DNA of 44,454 nt, from the IMG/VR virus record IMGVR_UViG_3300036861_001044, positions 1 through 44,454 of that record; one strand, written 5' to 3'. Position numbers and translations under genes: made by a program. Shown piece after piece: positions 14,100-20,162 of the stretch. The notes beneath the pieces were generated by a model. That model saw only the letters and a program-made list of their open reading frames with translations. It did not search any database and was not told the origin of the DNA. The DNA is from a virus. Every line of letters begins with the position of its first letter. Within the stretch, counting starts at the first letter, position 1.

Positions 14100-14707
14100 A
14101 TCTTGCCTCGGGGTCGGAGGGCGTTTGGATTCCCGCTCTCCCTCAGCCGACGCAACCTTCGGTGGATCAATCGGTGGTAATTCTCGTCCTGGCAGATGAC
14201 GAGATTCGTTCGCTCATTGTGTGAGCGGTTCTCGTCGCGATGATGGACGATTGCCCCCAGTGGCAGCGCATGCCCGAGAGCAGCAGCTGCGACCTTGACG
14301 TGCTCCTGAACGTAGCCGTGACGATCGGCATGGGGATGATCCGGCTCCCAGATACACACATAGCCGCTGGGCTTGATCACGCGACCGCCTCGCCAATGCG
14401 AATTGAGTGGGCCGCGGGAACCGTGGCGGGGAATGTATGGGCGAGGCTGGCCCTTGATGTGCCGCAGTGCCGCATTCGTCTTGGTGGCGATCGGCGTCTC
14501 CTGACCACAGCCGCACTCACACAGCCGCGGGGCAATTGGAACAAGCGCCCGCGCCTGAGCCTCAGCAGCGCGTACTGCTGATGGAACAAGCCCCTGGCGA
14601 AGCATGGCGCGCCGCCAGCGGTGCCAGTGCGCGGAGCACCAGCCCCTCCCGATTCGGGGCTTGCCGCATCCGTCTTCGGTGCAGACCCTGACGCTCACCA
14701 CGCTCAC
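14096..14707 (-). CDS. HNH homing-type endonuclease
   Basis: A 203-residue protein. An N-terminal zinc-binding part (CTEDGCGKPRIGRGWCSAH) is followed by a second one (CECGCGQE) and then a phage-type HNH endonuclease domain: SGYVCIWEPDHPHADRHGYV, LPLGAIVHHRDENRSHNERTN and CQDENYHRLIH. This is the architecture of free-standing HNH nucleases that spread between phages. The GTG start overlaps the previous stop. It may be a selfish insertion in the early operon rather than a packaging protein. Confidence 0.88.
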   Translation of the reverse strand: MSVVSVRVCTEDGCGKPRIGRGWCSAHWHRWRRAMLRQGLVPSAVRAAEAQARALVPIAPRLCECGCGQETPIATKTNAALRHIKGQPRPYIPRHGSRGPLNSHWRGGRVIKPSGYVCIWEPDHPHADRHGYVQEHVKVAAAALGHALPLGAIVHHRDENRSHNERTNLVICQDENYHRLIHRRLRRLRESGNPNALRPRGKI

Positions 14708-14829
14708 GGCAGCCCGCCCATGATCGGCGGCTCGACCAGGAGCATCAGGACTCCGATGACGCCGACGGCGACGAGGGCGATCACCGCCGCGAGCAGAGGC
14801 TCGGTCGCCCGATTGATCAGGCGGTTCAC
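14704..14829 (-). CDS. 41-aa single-TM peptide
   Basis: GTG start inside a GTGA overlap. One clear hydrophobic segment of about 22 residues (LLAAVIALVAVGVIGVLMLL) after a basic/polar start, and a short Pro-rich tail. Function unknown. Confidence 0.6.
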   Translation of the reverse strand: MNRLINRATEPLLAAVIALVAVGVIGVLMLLVEPPIMGGLP

Positions 14830-14975
14830 GAGGCGTGCTCCTGCTCGCGGGGCAGCGGACAGGCCCGAGGCGTCCTGGCAAGGAACTGCTCCAGCGTGAG
14901 GACGTCGCCGCACCCACAGCAGACCAGGAGCAGCTCGGCGCTCACGTGTAAGCAGCACGGCGCGGGAGGCGTCAT
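14826..14975 (-). CDS. 49-aa cysteine-rich protein
   Basis: MTPPAPCCLHVSAELLLVCC and then GCGDVLTLEQF: paired cysteines CC...CCGCG fit a small metal-binding ribbon. ATGA and GTGA overlaps at both ends. Unknown. Confidence 0.55.
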   Translation of the reverse strand: MTPPAPCCLHVSAELLLVCCGCGDVLTLEQFLARTPRACPLPREQEHAS

Positions 14976-15157
14976 CGCCCCTCCGTCCCCCACGACGCGA
15001 AGACGACGTCGGCAACATGCTCCAGCGTCGCGTGCGCACCGACGAGTTTGGCCCCCATCAGGACGAACACGAGATAGCCGTCGCCGTTAGCACGCGGTTC
15101 GATGCTCACCACTTCATCGGGCCAGAGGGCCAGGCGGACGTGCAGCAGACGGCTCAT
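14972..15157 (-). CDS. 61-aa hypothetical protein
   Basis: MSRLLHVRLALWPDEVVSIE, then a beta-rich part (YLVFVLMGAKLVG) and a helix (LEHVADVVF). ATG overlaps the preceding stop. Not recognised. Confidence 0.6.
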   Translation of the reverse strand: MSRLLHVRLALWPDEVVSIEPRANGDGYLVFVLMGAKLVGAHATLEHVADVVFASWGTEGR

Positions 15158-15237
15158 CGCCGCACCCGCCGCGCCTGCCAGTCCACGACCGTCACGCAGT
15201 GCAGCTGGTGCCACTCCCGTCGCGTCACGGCCTTCAT
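15154..15237 (-). CDS. 27-aa basic peptide
   Basis: MKAVTRREWHQLHCVTVVDW and seven more residues, ending RRVRR. Both ends are ATGA overlaps. Support rests on the overlap chain only. A longer reading from 15390 in the same frame exists but would overlap two neighbours heavily. Confidence 0.4.
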   Translation of the reverse strand: MKAVTRREWHQLHCVTVVDWQARRVRR

Positions 15238-15332
15238 CGCCATAACCGGAAGCAGTAATGCCCGTAGCAGTGGCGCCAGAAGGGCCACCCGTGGCACCAG
15301 GAGCAGGCGCAGGTACAGCGCGGCCAGCTCAT
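15234..15332 (-). CDS. 32-aa Cys/Trp/His-rich peptide
   Basis: MSWPRCTCACSWCHGWPF followed by WRHCYGHYC. Six cysteines and three histidines in 32 residues suggest metal binding. The start and stop lie in ATGA overlaps with neighbours. Composition is far from random for this GC content. Confidence 0.5.
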   Translation of the reverse strand: MSWPRCTCACSWCHGWPFWRHCYGHYCFRLWR

Positions 15333-15502
15333 CGCGGTCCCATCTTCGCCAGCGGCCGGCGACTCGGCGTGATCGGCTGCGCGGCTTCAAGGTCCCGGAT
15401 CCGGTCTGCCAACTCGAGGATGGCGTTCGACTGCTGAGCGGCGAGCTGCTCGAGCTTGAGCAGCCGCGTGCACAGGGCCTCGACTTCTTGGTGAATAATC
15501 AC
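15329..15502 (-). CDS. 57-aa coiled-coil protein
   Basis: GTG start in a GTGA overlap with the CII-like gene. The product is a nearly continuous helix with heptads (EVEALCTRLLKLEQLAAQQS, then ILELADRIRDLEA), suggesting dimerisation. It may work with the adjacent regulator. Confidence 0.6.
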   Translation of the reverse strand: MIIHQEVEALCTRLLKLEQLAAQQSNAILELADRIRDLEAAQPITPSRRPLAKMGPR

Positions 15503-15885
15503 CGCCCCGCCTTCCGCTTCTCCTCGGGCCCAAGGTTCAGGACCAACTGCTCGATCCGCAGCCCCAACCGCTGGGCGTCCGCGCGGAGCTCCGTGATCAT
15601 CTCGCCCAGGCGCGCCTGCTTGGGCTGGGGCGGGTCGTAGCCGAGGAGATCGCAGAGTGTCCAGAGCGGGCTGTGATCGCCCGTCACGCGCATCAGCTTG
15701 ACGAAATGGTCGTCGTCGGCGGGGAAGGGGCGGACGGACTCGCCGCCCTGGGCGATCCGGTGGGACAGCTCCGAGGGCGACCAGTCGAGTTCGCTGGCCA
15801 GGGCTTTCATTGGCAGGCGGGAGGCGCTCGCCGTCGCGAAGATAGCGTCCTTCAGGGACGGGAACACCCGGCCGTTCACGGGCAA
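15499..15885 (-). CDS. CII-like phage regulatory protein
   Basis: A 128-residue protein with an early helical DNA-binding-like region: ALASELDWSPSELSHRIAQG resembles the HTH of phage CII/CP76-type regulators, followed by WTLCDLLGYDP. The C-terminal part is a helix (LGEMITELRADAQRLGLRIE). It is the second gene after the Cro-like gene, the usual place for a CII-type activator. The functional call is inference from position and HTH-like pattern. Confidence 0.6.
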   Translation of the reverse strand: MPVNGRVFPSLKDAIFATASASRLPMKALASELDWSPSELSHRIAQGGESVRPFPADDDHFVKLMRVTGDHSPLWTLCDLLGYDPPQPKQARLGEMITELRADAQRLGLRIEQLVLNLGPEEKRKAGR

Positions 15886-15961
15886 GTCCCGACAATTTCT
15901 TGAACACCCTTGCCGACACCCGGCGAGAAGACTTGTGCCATGCGGGATATACCTGGCTGCC

Positions 15962-16246
15962 TCAGGCGCCGATGGGGGCGGGAGTGCTGTAGTCGGCTCT
16001 GCGTTGGCCCCTAGGTCGCCGCGAGACGCTAATCCGCTCCGGGGCCTCCTTGAGCTTCGCGGCGATCAAGGCTGCGAGCTTCTGCAGGCAGGGGCGCGAT
16101 TTGGCCTTCTTGGCTAGGACCATGCTGACGAGCGCGGGGCTCTGCTCGGTCTCACGGGCGGCTCGGTATTGGCTGTATCCGATGGCCCGGAGCCCCGTCT
16201 TGATTCCGGCCGGCGTCTTCGGGTATTCAATTGAAGGCTGAGTCAT
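15962..16246 (-). CDS. Cro-like HTH protein, first early gene
   Basis: A 94-residue protein from the ATG at 16246. AGIKTGLRAIGYSQYRAARE, then SPALVSMVLAKKAKSRP gives a helix-turn-helix of the Cro/XRE type; the tail is basic. The first codons lie only about 3 nt after the expected transcription start of the promoter at 16257-16285, so the message is probably leaderless. One operator copy (16226-16235) lies inside codons 4-8. The divergent plus-strand XRE repressor makes this the lytic arm of the switch. Confidence 0.75.
   Translation of the reverse strand: MTQPSIEYPKTPAGIKTGLRAIGYSQYRAARETEQSPALVSMVLAKKAKSRPCLQKLAALIAAKLKEAPERISVSRRPRGQRRADYSTPAPIGA
16226..16235. promoter_or_regulatory. Operator O1
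   Basis: Perfect 10-bp palindrome TTCAATTGAA inside the start of the Cro-like gene. It is one of three copies in the switch and strikingly AT-rich against its surroundings. Confidence 0.7.
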
Positions 16247-16256
16247 GACGGAGGGG

Positions 16257-16285
16257 AGCATAGGACTTCAATTGAAGCCTGTCAA
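16257..16285 (-). promoter_or_regulatory. Early lytic promoter (PR-like)
   Basis: A near-consensus sigma70 promoter on the minus strand: TTGACA (16280-16285), 17-bp spacer, TATGCT (16257-16262). Operator O2 occupies the spacer, so a bound repressor would block polymerase. It drives the Cro-like gene and the early operon. Confidence 0.85.
16267..16276. promoter_or_regulatory. Operator O2
   Basis: Palindrome TTCAATTGAA (12 bp as CTTCAATTGAAG) in the spacer of the early promoter. Centre-to-centre distances are 41 bp to O1 and 22 bp to O3. Confidence 0.75.
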
Positions 16286-16288
16286 GCC

Positions 16289-16298
16289 TTAAATTGAA
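16289..16298. promoter_or_regulatory. Operator O3
   Basis: TTAAATTGAA, one mismatch from the other two copies, ending just before the repressor ATG at 16300. It overlaps a possible repressor -10 (TAAATT, 16290-16295), suggesting autoregulation. Confidence 0.55.
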
Positions 16299-16299
16299 C

Positions 16300-16806
16300 A
16301 TGCTGACGAGAGCCGACCTGGGCAAGAAAATCAAGCGGTTGCGCATCGGGCGGGGCTTCCCGACCCAGATCGCCCTGGCCAGGCGCCTGCACATCGAGAG
16401 CGCCACGGTCAGCGCGTGGGAGAACGGGAAGAGCTATCCCGACGTACCCACAATTTACGCGCTCGCGGAATTGTTTGAGATGTCGATCGACGAATTACTC
16501 GGGAAACCGAACCAGACCCCCGACGCGGCCGATGCGCCGGCGCAGGCCTTTTTGAACGAGCTCGGCGGCGTCGTGACGCGCAGATTCCGGGACCTCGCCA
16601 CAAAGCTCGACGAGGGCCAGCGCCGAGAAGTCGTCAGCCATTTCGATCGGCAGACGGGCTGGGCCCGCGAATGGTACGCGCGCTATGCTGCCCATGCGCC
16701 GCCATCGGAGAATCAGATCCCGGAAGAATCGAAGAGGCGGCCAGATCAAGAAGGATCGGTCGCGGGAGAGGGGCGGGCAGCAGCCAGGGGAGCGGGGAAG
16801 CCCTAG
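16300..16806 (+). CDS. XRE-family phage repressor without peptidase domain
   Basis: A 168-residue plus-strand protein from ATG 16300 (an in-frame TTG at 16294 is less likely). Residues 4-65 are a classic XRE HTH (IKRLRIGRGFPTQIALARRL, SATVSAWENGKSYPDVPTI, FEMSIDELLG). The rest is a helical stretch and a low-complexity basic tail. No LexA/CI-type Ser-Lys peptidase domain is present, so induction is unlikely to use RecA-driven self-cleavage. It presumably binds the three palindromes upstream and keeps the prophage silent. Confidence 0.88.
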   Translation: MLTRADLGKKIKRLRIGRGFPTQIALARRLHIESATVSAWENGKSYPDVPTIYALAELFEMSIDELLGKPNQTPDAADAPAQAFLNELGGVVTRRFRDLATKLDEGQRREVVSHFDRQTGWAREWYARYAAHAPPSENQIPEESKRRPDQEGSVAGEGRAAARGAGKP

Positions 16807-16915
16807 TGCATTTGTGCTATCCTCCCCGACCGCCCCTCCAGCTCGACTCCTGGGCCCCGTGGGGCTGGGTTAGCCGGGAGCGGAAGCGGCTGGAGGAGAT
16901 GAAAAGGAGGACGTG
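16807..16915 (+). other. Gap between repressor and first lipoprotein gene
   Basis: About 109 bases without a convincing gene. It ends with a strong ribosome binding site (AAAAGGAGG) for the lipoprotein gene. No clear promoter or terminator was seen, so the lipoproteins may be transcribed with the repressor. Confidence 0.4.
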
Positions 16916-17263
16916 ATGAACGTGATGATGCTGGCGGTGCTCGTGCTCGGGCTGGCGGGGTGCGGGACATATCACTGGACATCGCTGGGCACGCGCGACG
17001 GCCGCCCCGTGCTGGATCTCGCCGAGTTCACCAAGGATCATCGGACGTGTGCCCGCGAAGCCGCGGTGTCCGTGGGCACCACGCCGCCCGGACACGGGAT
17101 CATCCAGCAGACCTTCTTTCGGGCGTGCATGACGCGGCTCGGATGGCGGCGCGCGCTGCCGCCGGGCGCGATCATTCCCGCCGGTTGGTTCCGCGGCGTT
17201 GAGGATGACGATATCGTCGTGAGCCTTGACGCGATTCCGGCGCAGCCGAACGCGGCGAGATAG
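16916..17263 (+). CDS. Small lipoprotein encoded next to the repressor
   Basis: A 115-residue protein with a signal peptide and lipobox: MNVMMLAVLVLGLAGCG, cleavage expected before Cys16. The mature part (about 100 aa) has two cysteines (HRTCAREAA and FRACMTRLGW), a pattern seen in small envelope lipoproteins. The ATG at 16916 follows GGAGG by a good spacing. It lies behind the repressor on the only plus-strand operon, so it is probably made in the lysogen. A role in excluding other phages or changing the host envelope is inference. Confidence 0.8.
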   Translation: MNVMMLAVLVLGLAGCGTYHWTSLGTRDGRPVLDLAEFTKDHRTCAREAAVSVGTTPPGHGIIQQTFFRACMTRLGWRRALPPGAIIPAGWFRGVEDDDIVVSLDAIPAQPNAAR

Positions 17264-17278
17264 ACCATGAGGAATGCG

Positions 17279-17584
17279 ATGAAGCCGATGGCCGTGCTTG
17301 TTGTGGCTCTCGGGCTCGCGGGGTGCGTCTCCCTAACGCCCGGCGGCGAGCGTGTGCAAATCCTCCGAAATGCCACTGCCGTCCAGGCGTGCACGCCGCT
17401 CGGCCCCGTCAAGGCGATATCAGGGTGGGGCGGCGGAATCGGCGCCCATCTCGGCTATGAGAGCAACATCAGTGCGCTCGCCAATGCGACAGCGGCCAAA
17501 GAGGGAGACACATTGCTGCTTCTGAGCGAGAGGACCGGCTTTGTTCTATCGTCAACCGGAGAGGCCTATCGCTGCTGGAAATAG
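17279..17584 (+). CDS. Lipoprotein, DUF4156-like
   Basis: A 101-residue protein starting MKPMAVLVVALGLAGC with lipobox LAGC; the ATG at 17279 is preceded by GAGGA, whereas the ATG at 17267 lacks a ribosome site. The mature part has LTPGGERVQILRN, a central CTPLGPVKAISG and a C-terminal GEAYRCWK, resembling the DUF4156 lipoprotein family of Gram-negative bacteria. Two conserved cysteines (QACTPLG, YRCW) may form a disulfide. Cotranscription with the first lipoprotein is likely (15-base gap). Confidence 0.78.
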   Translation: MKPMAVLVVALGLAGCVSLTPGGERVQILRNATAVQACTPLGPVKAISGWGGGIGAHLGYESNISALANATAAKEGDTLLLLSERTGFVLSSTGEAYRCWK

Positions 17585-17608
17585 ACGGCCCCCCAGCCTC
17601 GCCCGCGA
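17585..17608. other. Convergent junction of plus and minus operons
   Basis: Only 24 bases separate the stop of the plus-strand lipoprotein gene from the stop of the minus-strand late operon. No terminator hairpin was seen, so read-through and antisense overlap are possible. Confidence 0.5.
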
Positions 17609-17794
17609 TCAGCTCTGAGGTTCGCCTCCCGCCGTCTTCGCCGTCCTCCTCACCGTCGGCAGCCACGTCGGGTCCTCGCCGAGCGGCCACGATTGCCACT
17701 TGGCTCCCTGGCACGCCAGGCAGAACGTCGGCAGGCTCATCGTGTGATCGAACGTGATAGCGACTCCGCATGTGGCGCAGTACATCGTTTGCAT
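17609..17794 (-). CDS. 61-aa zinc-ribbon protein
   Basis: MQTMYCATCGVAITFDHTMS then TFCLACQGAKW: two CxxC pairs 20 residues apart, a simple zinc ribbon. It is the last minus-strand gene of the late region. ATG overlaps the previous stop. Confidence 0.7.
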   Translation of the reverse strand: MQTMYCATCGVAITFDHTMSLPTFCLACQGAKWQSWPLGEDPTWLPTVRRTAKTAGGEPQS

Positions 17795-17979
17795 CAGCCT
17801 GGTCCTCCGGGCGGCACGAACCGCTCCACGACGCGCAGGACATCGGCGCGGCCCTCGCGGTACCCTTCCGCATAGCCCGCCCGCCACATCGCCTGGAGTA
17901 GACGTCGCAGGGGCTTGTAGTGGTAGGGCTGCAGCAGCGCCCAGCCAGCCGTGGTGGCCTCACTGGTAGGCGATGTCAT
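17794..17979 (-). CDS. 61-aa hypothetical protein
   Basis: A helical protein with an aromatic, basic middle (YHYKPLRRLLQAMWRAGYAE). Its start lies 20 bases inside the end of the preceding gene. Not recognised. Confidence 0.6.
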   Translation of the reverse strand: MTSPTSEATTAGWALLQPYHYKPLRRLLQAMWRAGYAEGYREGRADVLRVVERFVPPGGPG

Positions 17980-18373
17980 CGACGCCGAGGTTCCAGCCGA
18001 GGCTGAACGTCACCGTGACGACCGTCGACGGCAGGCTCCAGTTCGTCGCGACGAGCTGCAGCGCCCCGACCACGACCACGGCGGTTGCGCGCTGGCCCAC
18101 GTCGTCAGAGAGCGTGAGCGTGCCCGACGCCCCGCCCGCCCCGCTGGTGAAGACCTGAAGTCTCGTGAGGACGCGAGGGGCCGAAGAAAACCGGAACGTC
18201 CGCGCCGTCCCCGAGGCCGAGTCGAAGTAGACGTGGTTGCTGGGACTGGGGCCGGTCGGCCCCTCCCACCGCCACTGGCCCAGGCCGAAGTCGATCCCCC
18301 CGAACACCCCGCTGAGCAGGTCCGTCGGCAGTCCCGGCGGCGCTGGCGCGTCGAAGGTGACGACCGTCAGCAC
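17960..18373 (-). CDS. Beta-rich virion or envelope-associated protein
   Basis: A 137-residue protein, GTG start. Alternating beta patterns (HVYFDSASGTARTFRFSSAP, ATAVVVVGALQLVATNW, VVTVTFSLGW) suggest a jelly-roll or Ig-like fold such as in PEP-C-like or carbohydrate-binding modules. No cysteine or signal peptide. Function unknown. Confidence 0.6.
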   Translation of the reverse strand: MLTVVTFDAPAPPGLPTDLLSGVFGGIDFGLGQWRWEGPTGPSPSNHVYFDSASGTARTFRFSSAPRVLTRLQVFTSGAGGASGTLTLSDDVGQRATAVVVVGALQLVATNWSLPSTVVTVTFSLGWNLGVDDIAYQ

Positions 18374-18397
18374 CGGGCCCCCGGTGCAGGAGGCCGG

Positions 18398-18853
18398 TCA
18401 CTGGACGATTACTCCGCCCGGAGGAGCGGTCGGCGGCGCTGGGATCGTGCACGTGGCTTCCTTGGTCCGGTCGACGAACAACGGAGCCGCAAGCAGGCGC
18501 GCGCTTTCAGTCGGCGACGATGCCACGGTGGCCGTGATGGCCACGTTGATCGTCCCCGTCGTGCAGGGCAGGATCGGCATGAGGATGCTGTTGAACGTGA
18601 TGACTCCGCCGCCCGTTGCCTTGGAAGGCAGGACTGGGACCATCGTCTCGGGCCCGGTCCCGATCCGCCAGTAGATGCGCGTGCCGGTCAGATCCGTGAT
18701 CGGCAGGCCCGACGTGTACGCCGTGGGCTCGACGTAATTGATCGTCGGCGTGGCGCCAGTCGCCGATGTGGTGAAGGCGACCGCCGGGCCCGCCAGGCCG
18801 ACGAGGAGGACCGCGCTCACCATGGCTCCCCCTGCGCGCCAGGGCCTGATCAC
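18398..18853 (-). CDS. Secreted Ig-like protein
   Basis: A 151-residue protein with GTG start (GTGA overlap with the SNase-like gene). The N-terminus holds a Sec-type signal (MVSAVLLVGLAGPAVAF) after a basic RPWR. The mature protein is beta-rich and Thr-rich with an Ig/FN3-like pattern and ends Pro-rich (PAPPTAPPGGVIVQ). The signal peptide points to the periplasm. Confidence 0.65.
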   Translation of the reverse strand: MIRPWRAGGAMVSAVLLVGLAGPAVAFTTSATGATPTINYVEPTAYTSGLPITDLTGTRIYWRIGTGPETMVPVLPSKATGGGVITFNSILMPILPCTTGTINVAITATVASSPTESARLLAAPLFVDRTKEATCTIPAPPTAPPGGVIVQ

Positions 18854-19248
18854 CGCGCCACCCCCAGATTCCGCTTGATCAGCTCCGTCGCCAGGTTTTC
18901 GTCGCCGCGGGTCACCGTCGCGAGCTGCCGGCCGTTGAAATCCAGCCGGCAAGGCTCCTGCGTTCGGAGGACGAAGTCGGCCGTCGCCAGCCAGTTGATC
19001 ACGAAGAGTTTGGCGGCGGTCGCCTCGGCGAGCATCGGGGCCCTCATCTCGGGGGTGTTCACGCCGAGGATCCGCACGACGATCCGCCGCGCCTCCGGTG
19101 CGCCGGCCGAGGGATGCTGCGGGATGTCCACTCGGACGATGAACGTGTCGCCGTCGATCGTGCGGATGACATCGGCCGGCGGGATGAGGAGGGCCCAGCA
19201 GAGGAGCCACACGAATGCCACAACAATGCCATTCTTATTCATCGCCAT
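18850..19248 (-). CDS. Secreted SNase-like nuclease (thermonuclease fold)
   Basis: A 132-residue protein. A hydrophobic start (GIVVAFVWLLCWALLIPPAD) acts as signal or anchor. The SNase pattern follows: VIRTIDGDTFIVRVD, RRIVVRILGVNTPEM with the active-site Arg in RILGVNTPE, an Ala-rich helix and LATVTRGDENLATELIKRNLGVAR. The GKY/RLLG part near the middle is replaced by RLDFNGRQLA. A periplasmic nuclease could degrade host DNA or incoming DNA. Confidence 0.82.
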   Translation of the reverse strand: MAMNKNGIVVAFVWLLCWALLIPPADVIRTIDGDTFIVRVDIPQHPSAGAPEARRIVVRILGVNTPEMRAPMLAEATAAKLFVINWLATADFVLRTQEPCRLDFNGRQLATVTRGDENLATELIKRNLGVAR

Positions 19249-19255
19249 CCCCTTC

Positions 19256-19672
19256 TCAGAAGGCCCCCGCCGCGAAGCCCAGCAGGAGGCCGATCGGGCC
19301 TAACAGGCCCATCCAGAACTGGCGCGTCTCCAGCCGTTCGATTCGGGCTTGTGCCTTGTCCAGCGCGCGCTCCGATCGCTCGATGGCCTGCTCGGCGCGC
19401 TCGAGCGCCTTCGTGACGCGCGCATCGTCGTCCTGCCGGCGCTTCTCCCGGTCCTCGGCGATCGCCAGGGCGATCTCCCGCGCCTGGCCCTCAAGGCGGA
19501 GCTTCTCAATCTCCGCCTTCAGGGTCTCGATGATCGCCTTGGCCGCGCGGGCGTCCCGCAACTCCTCGGCCGCGCGCATGGCGTCCGCCGGCGGCAGCGT
19601 CAGGCTCGGCTCCTGAGCACTGGCCTGGATCGTGACGAGGACGAGCGCCGCCGCCAGAATCAGCGCCCGCAC
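19256..19672 (-). CDS. Periplasmic coiled-coil protein with C-terminal TM segment
   Basis: A 138-residue protein, GTG start overlapping the spanin-like gene by 13 bases. It has a Sec signal (RALILAAALVLVTIQASAQ), a long coiled coil (about 25-115) and a C-terminal hydrophobic segment (WMGLLGPIGLLLGFAAGAF). No lipobox, so it is not a typical Rz1. Placement after the i-spanin suggests an outer or partner component of the lysis apparatus. Confidence 0.65.
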   Translation of the reverse strand: MRALILAAALVLVTIQASAQEPSLTLPPADAMRAAEELRDARAAKAIIETLKAEIEKLRLEGQAREIALAIAEDREKRRQDDDARVTKALERAEQAIERSERALDKAQARIERLETRQFWMGLLGPIGLLLGFAAGAF

Positions 19673-20055
19673 GTGCGCACCTCGGCCGCATACCCGAGCT
19701 CGCGGAAGACGGCGACCGCCTCGGTCAGGGTTGTCGGCGCCGGCAGGGCGGCCCGCGCCGCCTCCAGGCCGGCCGTCCGCTTCCGGAGCTCGCCGGCCTC
19801 GGTCCGATAGCGCGCAGCCTCGGCCGTCTTCACGGCGATCAGCCGGCCCATCTCCCGGATGGCACCCTGGGTGGTGGCGAGCTGCCCCTTCGTATCCTCC
19901 AGCTCCTCGAGCGTCGCCTGATCCTCCTGGCGGACGGCGCCGAGGCCGGTCCACCAGCCAGCGACCTTGCCCCAGACCTGCCCGCCGATCCACAGCGTCA
20001 CGAGGATGCCCACCGCGATCGCCACCAGCTTCCAGTGGCGGAGGACCCAGGTCAT
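19660..20055 (-). CDS. i-spanin-like (Rz-like) protein
   Basis: A 131-residue protein with one N-terminal TM segment (LVAIAVGILVTLWIGGQVW) and a long periplasmic helix (about 40-110) with heptads, the Rz plan. Spanins join the inner and outer membranes in the last step of Gram-negative lysis. It lies beside the coiled-coil gene at 19256-19672 and downstream of the holin-like gene. Confidence 0.7.
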   Translation of the reverse strand: MTWVLRHWKLVAIAVGILVTLWIGGQVWGKVAGWWTGLGAVRQEDQATLEELEDTKGQLATTQGAIREMGRLIAVKTAEAARYRTEAGELRKRTAGLEAARAALPAPTTLTEAVAVFRELGYAAEVRTCGR

Positions 20056-20162
20056 GGGCCGAGGGCCTGATCGATGGCGGCCTTCACGCGCGATCCGTAC
20101 CGCCAGGTCACAAAGCCTCCGGCCAGCAGCCCCAGGGCGAGCCCGATCAGGAATCCAGTCAT
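20052..20162 (-). CDS. 36-aa single-TM peptide
   Basis: MTGFLIGLALGLLAGGFVTW, then basic (RYGSRVK). One TM helix. ATGA overlaps on both sides. Possibly a small holin-like or antiholin peptide. Confidence 0.6.
   Translation of the reverse strand: MTGFLIGLALGLLAGGFVTWRYGSRVKAAIDQALGP

Noticed and set aside
14240-14581. 113-codon plus-strand frame
   Set aside because: Antisense to the HNH endonuclease gene; no independent support.
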